NCBI GenBank assembly: GCA_947380375.1
Contig: CANCQX010000002.1
Span: 1-64,000, forward strand
Direction: 5' to 3'
Source of the DNA: Flavobacteriales bacterium
Lineage (GTDB): Bacteria; Bacteroidota; Bacteroidia; Flavobacteriales_D; Crocinitomicaceae
Length of the DNA stretch: 64,000 bases
This document shows positions 28,101 to 38,116 of this stretch, piece by piece. The position numbers and the translations under genes were made by a program. The notes under the pieces were generated by a model. That model saw nothing but the letters and a program-made list of their open reading frames with translations, was not told where the DNA came from and searched no databases. The stretch's first letter is position 1, and the number at the start of each line of letters is the position of its first letter.

Positions 28101-31100
28101 ATGATACAAAAATTTACGTTATTAATTTTAAGCGTCTTAGCGACAGCTGTTTACGGTTATAGCCAAGGAGGATTAGGAACTATAAAAGGTACTGTAAAGG
28201 ACTCTGAAACAAAAGAAGCAATTCCTTTTTGTCGTGTTGTTTTGAAGAAAGATGGTGCAATAAAAGGAAATGCAAACACTGATTTTGATGGAAAATTTCA
28301 AATAAATTCAATTGAAGTTGGAACATATGAAGTTGAGGTTAGAAATGAGGCAGAACAGTACCAACCCTATTTATTGACAGGTGTTGTTGTATCTTCAAAT
28401 CAAATTCGATTTTTGGATGATATAACATTAGGTAAAAAGACTAGTGAAATTGAAGAGGTAACTGTAATTGCTTATAAAATACCACTTATTAATAAAGATG
28501 GTGGAGCATCCGGGGGTACTGTTGCTAGAGAGGATATTGCTCACATGGCTGTACGATCAGCTACTGCAGTAGCTGCTACAGTTGGGGGTGTAAATGTTAG
28601 TGAAAATGGAGAAATGAGTATTCGTGGAGGTCGTTCAGATGCGTCTTATTTTTACATTGACGGTATTAAAGTGCGTGGTTCATCAAATTTACCAAAATCT
28701 GCAATAGAAGAAGTTTCAGTAATAACAGGTGGACTTCCAGCAAATTATGGTGATATTACAGGAGGGGTAGTTTCTATTACAACTCGTGGGCCTTCAGCCA
28801 AGTATTTTGGAAGTGCTGAGGTTGTTTCTTCAGGTATATATATTAAAGGAAAGGATAAAGATGGTTATGATGGAAAAGTTTTTGGGTTAGATAAATTTGG
28901 ATACAACTTGGCTGAGGGAATGTTTTCAGGGCCTCTTTGGATGCAAAAAGATGAAAAAGGAAATAAAACAAAACCACTTTTAGGCTTTTTAATATCTGCT
29001 AATTTAACAGATCAATTGGACGATAGACCTTTGGCGGGTGGTTCTTATAGAATTAAAAAAGATGTTCGTGATGCTTTATTAGCTAATCCTTTACGACCAA
29101 CAGCTTCAGGAAATGGGACTTATAATAATTCTAATTTTTTAACTTCCTCAGATTTTGAAAATGTTGCTTGGAGAATGAATGCAAGACAAACTACAATATC
29201 TGGACAAGGAAAGATTGATGTTAAAACTGGTCCTTCTGTGAATTTAACTTTTGGGGGATCAATGAATTATGATTCAGGTACTTCTTATTCTCGATCAAAT
29301 GCCTTATTAAACTTCGCTAATTTTGGTATGGCTAAAACATTTGATTGGAGAGTTTTTGGACGTTTAACACAACGTTTTACTAATGATAAAGAAGGAAGTA
29401 GTTCGAAAGTTAAAAGTGCTTACTATACATTAATGATAGATTATAGTAAAACGAATTATAATAGTTATGATCCAAATCACAAATTTAGTATTTTTGATTA
29501 CGGTCATGTTGGAAGTTTTGCTACTACTAGAACACCAAGTTATGCTTTTGATGGAAAAACATCCTCGTTGGTGCAAGATGGAACAAAAGAGGTGAGAGTT
29601 GATTTTTCTCCATCGCAAACAAATTCTGCTTTAGCAGCAATAACAACTCAGTATTTTAATCTTTACGAAGGTAAACCAATTGGTAATTTTGAAAATTTAA
29701 ATCAAATAGTTCAAGGGAATGCGTTACGTAATGGTGATCAACCTAAAAGTGTATACGATATTTGGTCTAATATAGGAACTCCTTACAATTCTTTTGCTAA
29801 AACTGAAAATTCTCAATTTCGTTTTTCAGGTTCAGGTTCTGTAAATATAGGCGATCATTCATTAACACTTGGTTTTGAATACGAGCAAAGAGCAGATAGA
29901 GGATGGACGTCAGGTACTTCAACTGCAGGTGGATCAAATGGTCCAATCGGAATTTGGACAACAGCCCGTCAGTTAGCAAATTCTCACATTAAAGAGTTAG
30001 ATAAATCTCAAGCTACTGTTTCAGATAGTGGTTCATTTAAATTTATAAATTACAAACAATTAAATTCTGGATATGCATTTACGCATAACGGAGTTTATGG
30101 TGGAGCGAAGAATGAAGATCAACAATCTTTCTTTGATTACAATCTTCGTAAAAAACTTGGAATGGATGTTAAAGGAACTGATTTTGTTGATATTGATAGA
30201 TATGACCCATCTACTTTTACTTTGGATATGTTCTCTGCTGATGAATTATTGAATTCAGGTAATTCATACGTATCATATTGGGGATTTGACCAAACTGGTA
30301 AAAAAGTGAGAGGAAATACTGACATTAATAAATATTTTAATGAATTTGACCAAAATGGAAATTATAAACGTTTCGTAGGTGCATTTCAACCAGTTTACAT
30401 GTCAGGTTATATCATGGATAAATTTGCATTCAATGATTTAGTCTTTAATGTCGGACTTCGTGTTGACGTTTTTAATGCAAATCAACCGGTTTTAAAAGAT
30501 CCTTATTTAACTTTTGAAGCGCATACAGTTGCAGAAGCTAAGCAAATTTTAGTGAATGATCCTTCAAAAACTTGGTTAGCTACTATTCCTAGTTCAGTTG
30601 GTGACGATTATACTGTTTATGTAAATGATGTTTCTAATCCAACAGCTATAAATGGTTTTAGAAAGGGAACGACTTGGTATAATGCTCAAGGACTTGAAGT
30701 TTCTACTCCTAAATTAGTTGAAGGTGCGAGTGGAATTGCACCATATTTAATTGATCCAAATCAAAAAACTCCAAAATCGTCAGCTTTCGAAAATTATAAA
30801 CCACAAATTAATTGGATGCCTCGTATTGCATTCTCTTTCCCTATTTCTGATGAAGCTTCTTTTTTCGCTCATTATGATATCTTAACTAAGAGACCTACAG
30901 GAAATGCTCGTTTCGACCCCTTCAATTATCAATTTATGGGTACAAGAAGTGCAACTATTGATAACCCAAATTTGAAACCAGAAACTACAATTGATTACGA
31001 AATAGGTTTTCAACAAGTATTATCTAAAACATCCTCATTAAAAATATCTGCTTTTTACCGAGAACAAAGAAATAATGTGCAGTTGATAAATGTTTTAGAT

Positions 31101-31880
31101 GCTTACCCTACAACATATAAAACATATGGTAATAGAGATTTTGGTACTGTAAAAGGAACAACAATTTCTTATGACATGAGAAGAACTGGTAATATTAGAA
31201 TGACAGCTGCATATACACTTCAGTTCGCAAATGGTACAGGTTCTGATGAAAATTCTGGTAGCCAAATATTAACAGGGCTTATTAATGCAGGTTACCCTAA
31301 TTTAAGAGCGATTTTCCCTTATAGTTATGATACAAGACATGCATTTGCAATAACAATGGATTACCGTTATGGTGAAGGTAAAGATTACAATGGGTTGGTT
31401 ATTAATGATATAAATGTATTTGAAAACACAGGTTTAAATTTAGTTTCTAATATTTATTCTGGATCTCCTTATTCAGGTCAAAATTTCATTACAAATGAAG
31501 GAGCTTTTAGTCCTGCAAATGCTGGTATGAATGGAACAACAAATGGTTCTCGTTTACCTTGGTCTTACAAATTAGACTTACAGTTGGATAGAACTTTTAA
31601 TTTAGAATTGGGTAAAGACGAAAATAAGAAAAAAATGACTTTCTTAAATGTATATATTCGAGTTACGAACTTATTAAACCAACAAAATCGTATCAATGTA
31701 TACCGTGCAACTGGTAACTGGAATGATGATGGTTATTTGGCTGCTGCTGCAAGTCAGACATCTATTCAAAATCAATTAGATGAACAATCATTTAGAGATT
31801 ATTATTTAATGAAAATTCAAAATGCATTTAATATAAGTGTACCGAGAACTATTCGTTTAGGAGTTAAGTTTGATTTTTAA
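28101..31880 (+). CDS. TonB-dependent receptor with carboxypeptidase-like N-terminal domain
   Basis: A 1259-residue outer-membrane receptor. A signal peptide (1-21, ends YGYSQ) is followed by a CarboxypepD_reg-like Ig domain (about 25-110: GTIKGTVKDSETKEAIPFCRVVL) and a plug domain (about 125-235: MSIRGGRSDASYFYIDGIKVRGSS, GGLPANYGDITGGVVSITTRG). The beta-barrel ends in RLGVKFDF with terminal Phe. No SusD partner is adjacent; instead a giant T9SS cargo gene and a PorV-like gene follow (gaps 22 and 15 bases), which suggests one operon for a surface complex. The 291-bp upstream gap is AT-rich with no clear operator. Confidence 0.93.
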   Translation: MIQKFTLLILSVLATAVYGYSQGGLGTIKGTVKDSETKEAIPFCRVVLKKDGAIKGNANTDFDGKFQINSIEVGTYEVEVRNEAEQYQPYLLTGVVVSSNQIRFLDDITLGKKTSEIEEVTVIAYKIPLINKDGGASGGTVAREDIAHMAVRSATAVAATVGGVNVSENGEMSIRGGRSDASYFYIDGIKVRGSSNLPKSAIEEVSVITGGLPANYGDITGGVVSITTRGPSAKYFGSAEVVSSGIYIKGKDKDGYDGKVFGLDKFGYNLAEGMFSGPLWMQKDEKGNKTKPLLGFLISANLTDQLDDRPLAGGSYRIKKDVRDALLANPLRPTASGNGTYNNSNFLTSSDFENVAWRMNARQTTISGQGKIDVKTGPSVNLTFGGSMNYDSGTSYSRSNALLNFANFGMAKTFDWRVFGRLTQRFTNDKEGSSSKVKSAYYTLMIDYSKTNYNSYDPNHKFSIFDYGHVGSFATTRTPSYAFDGKTSSLVQDGTKEVRVDFSPSQTNSALAAITTQYFNLYEGKPIGNFENLNQIVQGNALRNGDQPKSVYDIWSNIGTPYNSFAKTENSQFRFSGSGSVNIGDHSLTLGFEYEQRADRGWTSGTSTAGGSNGPIGIWTTARQLANSHIKELDKSQATVSDSGSFKFINYKQLNSGYAFTHNGVYGGAKNEDQQSFFDYNLRKKLGMDVKGTDFVDIDRYDPSTFTLDMFSADELLNSGNSYVSYWGFDQTGKKVRGNTDINKYFNEFDQNGNYKRFVGAFQPVYMSGYIMDKFAFNDLVFNVGLRVDVFNANQPVLKDPYLTFEAHTVAEAKQILVNDPSKTWLATIPSSVGDDYTVYVNDVSNPTAINGFRKGTTWYNAQGLEVSTPKLVEGASGIAPYLIDPNQKTPKSSAFENYKPQINWMPRIAFSFPISDEASFFAHYDILTKRPTGNARFDPFNYQFMGTRSATIDNPNLKPETTIDYEIGFQQVLSKTSSLKISAFYREQRNNVQLINVLDAYPTTYKTYGNRDFGTVKGTTISYDMRRTGNIRMTAAYTLQFANGTGSDENSGSQILTGLINAGYPNLRAIFPYSYDTRHAFAITMDYRYGEGKDYNGLVINDINVFENTGLNLVSNIYSGSPYSGQNFITNEGAFSPANAGMNGTTNGSRLPWSYKLDLQLDRTFNLELGKDENKKKMTFLNVYIRVTNLLNQQNRINVYRATGNWNDDGYLAAAASQTSIQNQLDEQSFRDYYLMKIQNAFNISVPRTIRLGVKFDF

Positions 31881-31902
31881 TTCATAATAAGAGAAAATAA
31901 TT

Positions 31903-34900
31903 ATGAAAAAGCAAGTTATAGCATTAGTATTAGGTATTTCGACAGTTTGGTCGAATAGCGCGTTATCTTATTACAAGGATAAAGATAAGGATCAAAGTCC
32001 TGTAAAAAAATATACAGTTGGTATAGAAAAGGCAGCTGGTTGTGCTCCTGCATCTAAAGGATTGTATATGGAATTCAACGATGTTAAGGCATGGGTTGAA
32101 AATGGCGGAAGTATGTTTTTAAACAGACAAGCTGGAATCGCTGCTTATGAAATACCAAAATCTGGACCAGGAGACGTAAAACATTTTGCAATATACGCCG
32201 GGGCTCTTTGGATGGGAGGTACAGATGTTAATGGCCAATTAAAACTAGCTGCGTTAAGATATAGAAAAGGAAATGATTTTTGGTCAGGACCACTTTCTGT
32301 GAATCCAGGATCTGGTAATTTTAAATATGATTTCAGCTCTCCTCAAGGTGACGGTGTATCAAAAGATTTTGGTGCAGGAACAATTACTCCAGATCAGTGT
32401 TTAGCTTATGATAAATTCTATACTATTGGTAAAGCTGAAGTTATAGCTTTTAGTTCATGGTGGGAGTCAGAAAACATTCCTGTTGCTGGAGCTACTCCAG
32501 CTGAAAAACCATCCAATGATGTAATGAATAGAATCGAAAATTGGCCCGCTCACGGAGATATTTCTTTGGGTCAAGATTATTATTTAGCTCCTTTTTATGA
32601 TAGAGATAACAATGGAAATTACAATCCACTTACAGAAGGAGATTATCCATGGTACGATGATATTCTGAATAGAGATGATGTAAAGTGTGGTGTTGATAGA
32701 CGCGTATCTTTATATGGTGATCAAACTTTTTGGTGGGTATTTAATGATAAAGGAGGTATTCATACTGAAACTACCGGAGAACCTATTGGTATGGAAATTC
32801 GCGCACAAGCTTTCGCATTTTCTACGGATGATGAAATAAATAGAATGACTTTTTATAATTATGAATTAATTAATAGAGGAACACAAACACTAAAAAACAC
32901 TTATTTCTCTCAATTTTTAGATGCCGATATTGGTAATCCACAAGATGATTATACTGGTTGTGATGTTTCACGTGGTTTGGGTTATGTTTATAACGGTGAT
33001 ACTGAAGATGAAACAAATCAACAAGTCGGTTATGGTTTAAATCCACCTGCTATTGGAGTTGATTTCTTTGAAGGTCCATATAAGGATGCTGATAAAAGAG
33101 ATAATGGATTTTACCCTACAGATTTAAAAGCAGCAATAGCTGACTCAGGTATTGTTTATCCGGGTATTGGTATCGGTTATGGCGATAAAGTTATTGATAA
33201 TGAGCGTTTTGGTATGACTCGTTTCACATATTTCACAGGTCAAGGAGCAGTTTATCCTTATACAGATCCAGAAAAAGCTACTGAATATTATAATTTTATG
33301 CAAGGTAAATGGGCTGATGGTAAAAATAATTATATGACTTATGGTGGTCAAGGACATGGCGGAAAAACTACTTCAACTTATATGTTTCCAGATGATTCAG
33401 ATCCTTTAGGATGGGCTACAGGAAGTCCACAACCTAGTTGGAATGAACTAAATGCAGGTAATGCAAAAGGTGATAGACGTTTTGTTCAATCAGCAGGTTC
33501 CTTTACATTAAGGCCGGGTGCTGTTAATAACATTACTGTAGGTATTGTTTATGGTCGAGGTTTAGACGGAGATTTATTTTCTTCTGTTCGTGCATTGAAA
33601 CGTGCAGACACTAAAGCGCAGGCTTTATTTAATGTTTGTTTTAAGATTTTTGATCCACCAATGGCTCCAAAATTAACGGTACAGGAATTAAATAACGAAA
33701 TTATTATTATGTTAGATAACCCTAGTATTAGTCATAATAATTACCAAGAAAAATACAAAGAGAAAGATGAAGTTAATATTCCAGATCCTTTAAGTGATCA
33801 ATATTATAGATTCGAAGGTTACCAAATATACCAATTAGTGAATTCTTCAGCTTCTGTTTCTGACATTAAAGATCCTACTAAAGCACAATTAGTTGCACAA
33901 TGTGATAAGAAAAATGGAATTTCAAGACTAATTAATTTTGAATTTGATGAATCTCTAGGTTTTTCGATACCTTCTGAAAAAGTTAAAGGAGAGGATAATG
34001 GTATTAGACATAGTTTTCAAATAAAAGAAGATTTCTTTGCCTACGGAACTAGAACATTAGTGAATAATAAAACATATTATTATGTAGCTATTGCTTATGC
34101 TTATAATAATTTTAAAACATATAACCCTTCTGATGCATTACTTTTAGATGGTCAAAAGAAAACATATGTTTCATCTCGTTTAGGATTTGATGGTAGTGCT
34201 ATAAAAGCGGTATCTGCTATTCCTCATAACCCTATTACTGAATCTGATGGAACTGCACAAATGACTGAATTTGGTTCTACACCTGAAATAACTCGTATAG
34301 ATGGTTATGGTAATGGTAATAGAGCTTTAGAATTAACAAAAGAATCTAAAGATTATATTATTAAGAACGGTTATATGCAAGAACCAACATACCAAAAAGG
34401 TTCTGGACCAATTAACGTAAAAGTTGTTGACCCACTAAATTTGGTTGATGGATATTTTGAATGCGTGTATGATGATAATGGTTACAATTCAAATTTATCA
34501 AATGGATCAGATAAAGCTAATTGGACAATAAATAGATATGATTTCAAAGGTGGAACTCTTTTAGAATCTAAATCATCTTTTGTTGATATATCTCAAGATA
34601 ACGAACAAGTAATACCTCAGTGGGGTATTTCAGTTCAGATTTTGCAAACTAAATATATTGGAAGTGGTTCAAGTCAATTTACAAAACCAATTTCTTCTTC
34701 AATTGATTTTGCTGATTCATCAAAAAGATGGCTATCTTTTATTTCAGATGATGATGGTTTTTCACCAAATAATTGGATTAGATCTGGAGTATTTAACACT
34801 TCACCAACACCACCACCTAATGTTTCCGCTCCTTATCTTATGCCATCTTGTTATTTTGATGAAGTTGGAGCTGATCCAGATAAATTATACACTAAAATTT

Positions 34901-36048
34901 TAAATGGTGGAGTAGCTCCTCATAGACTTGTTGGTTATCAATGTGATTATATGCCATTGGCTTACTACGGTTTATCATCAGGATCACCTGCGGTTGCTTT
35001 AAAAAATTATGCTCAAATTGGATTTACTCCAAGTGTAGATATAGTTTTAACTTCAGATGAATCAAAGTGGACAAGATGCCCAGTTTTTGAACTTGGAAGA
35101 GATTTTAATCTCTCTATAGGTGGTGCTAAAGCTGGAGGATTAAGAAAAAGTGCAAGTGTTGGTAAAGATGGCAAGCCTGATAACTCTAATACAACAGGTA
35201 TGGGTTGGTTCCCAGGTTATGCTATAGATGTTGAATCTGGAGCTAGATTATTCATGGCTTTTGGTGAAAATTCATTTTTGCAATCAGATTATGGTTCTGA
35301 TATGATTTGGAACCCAACTTCACGTTTATACGATAATAACTTTAATCCAATAATGGGAGGTCAACATCCTATTTATGTTTATAGTTACAAAAATTCTACA
35401 ATTAATGGTACAACTTTATCATATGACTTCCCTTGTTATAATGAAGAAAATAATGAAGTTTACAATTTAATGAAAATAATTGAAGATTCTCCTTCAAGCG
35501 GAAGCGTTAATAGTGCTAGGAATAATTTATATAGAAGTTTGACTTGGGTATTAAATACAATTTTAACTCCTGATAAGAAATTACTTTCAACAGATGTATC
35601 AATTAAATTAAGAGTTAACAAGGAGTTTAAAAAGTTAACTGCAACAGGTCGAAATGGAGGTAAGCCAATGTATTCATGGAATATGAATGAATTAGCAACA
35701 AGAATAGGTAGCAAAGATCAGTTAACAGAGGCATTGAAATTGATAAATATCGTACCTAATCCATATTACGCTTATTCTCAGTATGAAACTGGAAGATTAG
35801 ATACTAGAGTTAAGATTACAAATCTACCAGAAAGATGCAATGTATCGATTTATAGTGTAAATGGTAAATTAGTAAGGGCTTATAAAAAAGATAGTCAGAC
35901 ATCTTATTTAGATTGGGATTTAAACAATCATAAGGGGATTCCTGTTGCTGGTGGTGTATATTTAATTCATATTGAAATACCAGGTGTTGGAGAACGAGTT
36001 CTTAAATTCTTTGGTGGAATGAGACAAGTTGATTTACAAAGTCTTTAA
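31903..36048 (+). CDS. Giant secreted protein with T9SS-type C-terminal domain
   Basis: A 1381-residue exported protein starting with a signal peptide (1-23, MKKQVIALVLGISTVWS...). The N-terminal third has the signature AGALWMGGTDVNGQLKLA (about 101-118) and a calcium-loop-like DRDNNGNYNPLTEGDYPW (about 233-250) common to large Bacteroidota surface proteins. The last ~95 residues resemble a T9SS sorting domain: IVPNPYYAYS, VKITNLPERCNVSIYSVNGKLVR, GIPVAGGVYLIHIEI. The tail after the last strand is longer than usual. The function is unknown; the position between a TonB receptor and a PorV-like gene suggests a shared surface complex. Confidence 0.85.
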   Translation: MKKQVIALVLGISTVWSNSALSYYKDKDKDQSPVKKYTVGIEKAAGCAPASKGLYMEFNDVKAWVENGGSMFLNRQAGIAAYEIPKSGPGDVKHFAIYAGALWMGGTDVNGQLKLAALRYRKGNDFWSGPLSVNPGSGNFKYDFSSPQGDGVSKDFGAGTITPDQCLAYDKFYTIGKAEVIAFSSWWESENIPVAGATPAEKPSNDVMNRIENWPAHGDISLGQDYYLAPFYDRDNNGNYNPLTEGDYPWYDDILNRDDVKCGVDRRVSLYGDQTFWWVFNDKGGIHTETTGEPIGMEIRAQAFAFSTDDEINRMTFYNYELINRGTQTLKNTYFSQFLDADIGNPQDDYTGCDVSRGLGYVYNGDTEDETNQQVGYGLNPPAIGVDFFEGPYKDADKRDNGFYPTDLKAAIADSGIVYPGIGIGYGDKVIDNERFGMTRFTYFTGQGAVYPYTDPEKATEYYNFMQGKWADGKNNYMTYGGQGHGGKTTSTYMFPDDSDPLGWATGSPQPSWNELNAGNAKGDRRFVQSAGSFTLRPGAVNNITVGIVYGRGLDGDLFSSVRALKRADTKAQALFNVCFKIFDPPMAPKLTVQELNNEIIIMLDNPSISHNNYQEKYKEKDEVNIPDPLSDQYYRFEGYQIYQLVNSSASVSDIKDPTKAQLVAQCDKKNGISRLINFEFDESLGFSIPSEKVKGEDNGIRHSFQIKEDFFAYGTRTLVNNKTYYYVAIAYAYNNFKTYNPSDALLLDGQKKTYVSSRLGFDGSAIKAVSAIPHNPITESDGTAQMTEFGSTPEITRIDGYGNGNRALELTKESKDYIIKNGYMQEPTYQKGSGPINVKVVDPLNLVDGYFECVYDDNGYNSNLSNGSDKANWTINRYDFKGGTLLESKSSFVDISQDNEQVIPQWGISVQILQTKYIGSGSSQFTKPISSSIDFADSSKRWLSFISDDDGFSPNNWIRSGVFNTSPTPPPNVSAPYLMPSCYFDEVGADPDKLYTKILNGGVAPHRLVGYQCDYMPLAYYGLSSGSPAVALKNYAQIGFTPSVDIVLTSDESKWTRCPVFELGRDFNLSIGGAKAGGLRKSASVGKDGKPDNSNTTGMGWFPGYAIDVESGARLFMAFGENSFLQSDYGSDMIWNPTSRLYDNNFNPIMGGQHPIYVYSYKNSTINGTTLSYDFPCYNEENNEVYNLMKIIEDSPSSGSVNSARNNLYRSLTWVLNTILTPDKKLLSTDVSIKLRVNKEFKKLTATGRNGGKPMYSWNMNELATRIGSKDQLTEALKLINIVPNPYYAYSQYETGRLDTRVKITNLPERCNVSIYSVNGKLVRAYKKDSQTSYLDWDLNNHKGIPVAGGVYLIHIEIPGVGERVLKFFGGMRQVDLQSL

Positions 36049-36063
36049 CAAATAAAAATTAGA

Positions 36064-37128
36064 ATGAAAAATTCAATGTTATCTATAAAAAAAGTCATTA
36101 TATTCAGTGCTATTATTAGTAGCACTGCTGTAAATGCTGGTAATGAAGATCGTTCAGGTACTGCTGGTGCTTCACATTTATTAGTTAATCCTTGGTCTAG
36201 AGGATCTGCAATGGCAGATGCTGGAGTAGCAAGTTCAACTGGTTTAGAAGCAACTTTTACAAATATTGCAGGTTTAGCTTTTACTGATAAAACACAGTTA
36301 AAATTTAATCATAGTAATTGGATGGGTGGTGCTGGTATTGGTTTCAGTAGTGCTGGTTTAGCTCAAAGAATTTCTGAACAGGATGTTTTTTCTGTAAGTA
36401 TTCAAGCAATGAATTTTGGTGACATAGAGGTTACAACTGTTGCAAATCCTGAAGGTAAAATTGGTACATTTTCTCCACGTATTAATGTTTTTAATGTTGG
36501 TTATGCTCGTTCTTTCTCTTCTTCTATTCATGCAGGAATTAATTTTAAAGTTATATCTGAAAGTATGACAAATCTTAAATCGACAGGTATTGGAATGGAT
36601 GTTGGTATTCGTTATGTTACTGGTGAACAAGAACAAGTTAAATTTGGTATTACTTTAAAAAATGTTGGTCCAACAATGCGATTCAAGGGTGATGGTTTAA
36701 GTCAGCAAGCAACTTATAATTCAACTGGTCAAATAACTACTTTAAATGAGCGTTCTCAAGAATTTGAATTACCTGCTTTATTAAATATTGGTGGATCATA
36801 TGATTTTAATTTTGATGAAAAACAAAAATTAATAGTTGCTTTGGCTTATACTGCAAATTCATTTTCTTATGATCAATTTCGTTTAGGTCTTGACTATGGA
36901 ATGACTACTGAAAAAGTTGCATTTAATTTAAGAGCAGGTTATGTTTTTGAAAAAAATATTATGTCTTCTGCAAATAGATCAAATGCATTAATAGGACCAA
37001 CTGTTGGTTTTTCAGTAGATGCTTTGGCTGGGAAAAACAAAAATGCACTTGGTATTGAATATTGTGCTCGTTTTGCAGGAGTTTTTGGAGTAATTCATAC
37101 AATTGGAGCTACTATTAGTTTAAAATAA
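36064..37128 (+). CDS. PorV/PorQ-family outer-membrane barrel protein
   Basis: A 354-residue exported protein (signal about 1-25, ending VNAGNE). The segment GTAGASHLLVNPWSRGSAMADAGVAS followed by GLEATFTNIAGLAF is the N-terminal signature of PorV/PorQ (FadL-like 14-strand barrels), and GFSVDALAGKNKNALGIEYCARFAG gives the final strands. PorV shuttles T9SS cargo from the translocon to the attachment complex. A dedicated copy next to one very large cargo suggests a cargo-specific shuttle or barrel partner. It begins 15 bases after the cargo gene. Confidence 0.85.
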   Translation: MKNSMLSIKKVIIFSAIISSTAVNAGNEDRSGTAGASHLLVNPWSRGSAMADAGVASSTGLEATFTNIAGLAFTDKTQLKFNHSNWMGGAGIGFSSAGLAQRISEQDVFSVSIQAMNFGDIEVTTVANPEGKIGTFSPRINVFNVGYARSFSSSIHAGINFKVISESMTNLKSTGIGMDVGIRYVTGEQEQVKFGITLKNVGPTMRFKGDGLSQQATYNSTGQITTLNERSQEFELPALLNIGGSYDFNFDEKQKLIVALAYTANSFSYDQFRLGLDYGMTTEKVAFNLRAGYVFEKNIMSSANRSNALIGPTVGFSVDALAGKNKNALGIEYCARFAGVFGVIHTIGATISLK

Positions 37129-37151
37129 AAAATTATTATATATTTGTCTAT

Positions 37152-37183
37152 ACAAGAGAGTTCAGTTGGACTCTCTTGTTTTG
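37152..37183 (+). terminator. Intrinsic terminator of the TonB/cargo/PorV-like operon
   Basis: ACAAGAGAGT (37152-37161) pairs perfectly with ACTCTCTTGT (37170-37179) across 8 bases, followed by TTT. It lies between the PorV-like gene and the greA start at 37213 and argues against an upstream greA start. Confidence 0.8.
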
Positions 37184-37212
37184 GTTTAAAAAAGTACTTA
37201 ATTTCGAAATAT

Positions 37213-37689
37213 ATGTCACAAATAACATACTATACATTAGAAGGATTAACTAGATTGAAAAAGGAATTGCATGAAATGAAAACAGTTCAAAGACCTGCTA
37301 TTTCTCAACAAATAGGAGAAGCAAGAGATAAAGGTGATTTGTCTGAAAATGCAGAATATGACGCAGCTAAAGAAGCACAAGGTTTATTAGAAATGAAGAT
37401 TTCCAAATTGGATTCTATAATTGCTAATGCACGCGTTATTGATGAATCTACAATTGATAATTCTAAAGTTTTTATTTTATCTAAAGTTCATATTAAGAAC
37501 GTTGAAAATGAAATGGAATTAGAATATACATTAGTTGCTGAAAGTGAAGCTGACCTTAAAGCAAAAAGAATTTCTATGGACTCACCTATTGGAAAAGGAT
37601 TATTAGGTAAAGCTGTTGGTGAAATTGCTGAAATAACTACTCCAAATGGAACAATGCATTTTGAAATTTTAAATATTACTAGAGGATGA
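37213..37689 (+). CDS. greA: Transcription elongation factor GreA
   Basis: Rescues backtracked RNA polymerase by stimulating transcript cleavage. From ATG 37213 (MSQITYYTLEGLTRLKKEL) the protein is 158 residues, the normal GreA length; a longer frame from 37144 would cross the terminator stem. The N-terminal coiled coil carries the acidic tip GDLSENAEYDAAKE (about 41-54), and the C-terminal FKBP-like domain ends in SPIGKGLLGKAVGEIAEI. It overlaps the HIT gene by 4 bases (ATGA), so the two are translationally coupled. Confidence 0.96.
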   Translation: MSQITYYTLEGLTRLKKELHEMKTVQRPAISQQIGEARDKGDLSENAEYDAAKEAQGLLEMKISKLDSIIANARVIDESTIDNSKVFILSKVHIKNVENEMELEYTLVAESEADLKAKRISMDSPIGKGLLGKAVGEIAEITTPNGTMHFEILNITRG

Positions 37690-38075
37690 GTTCAATTTTT
37701 ACTAAAATTGTTAATGGAGAAATACCATGTTATAAGGTAGCTGAAAATGATCAATTTTTAGCTTTCTTAGACATTACTCCTTTAAGGAGAGGACACGTTT
37801 TAGTTATACCTAAAGTTGAAGTGGATTATATTTTTGATTTAGCAGACGATACCTTAGGTAGTATTTTTATTTTTTCTAAAGAAGTTTCTGCTAAAATTAA
37901 AAAAGTTTTCCCATGTAAAAAAGTTGGAGTTACTGTTATTGGACTTGAGGTACCTCATGCGCATATCCATCTAATTCCTATAAATTCATTGTCTGATATG
38001 AATTTTGCACAAGAAAAGTTAATTTTAAGTTCTGAAGAATTTATTGATATTGCTAATCAACTACAAAATGCTTAA
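37686..38075 (+). CDS. HIT-family nucleotide hydrolase
   Basis: A 129-residue histidine-triad protein. The N-terminal FTKIVNGEIPCYKVAENDQFLAFLD (3-27) and RRGHVLVIPK (about 34-43) are HINT/Hnt-like. The triad is HAHIHLIP (about 91-98), with His95 the likely nucleophile by family. Substrates are adenosine-linked phosphoramidates or dinucleotides. It is cytosolic. It is coupled to greA by a 4-base overlap, an arrangement commonly seen in Flavobacteriales. Confidence 0.95.
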   Translation: MSSIFTKIVNGEIPCYKVAENDQFLAFLDITPLRRGHVLVIPKVEVDYIFDLADDTLGSIFIFSKEVSAKIKKVFPCKKVGVTVIGLEVPHAHIHLIPINSLSDMNFAQEKLILSSEEFIDIANQLQNA

Positions 38076-38116
38076 ATTTGTAATATAATAGATTACACTT
38101 TTAATTTATATTTATC

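Noticed and set aside
34658-34903. Leu/Gln/His-rich frame inside the 1381-aa gene
   Set aside because: Out-of-frame shadow of a continuous, domain-bearing gene.
36358-36636. Asn/Thr/Cys-rich reading frame antisense to the PorV-like gene
   Set aside because: Composition is that of the complement of a coding strand; the sense gene is clear.
37144-37212. Longer greA start
   Set aside because: It would translate across the terminator stem of the preceding operon, and ATG 37213 gives the normal length.
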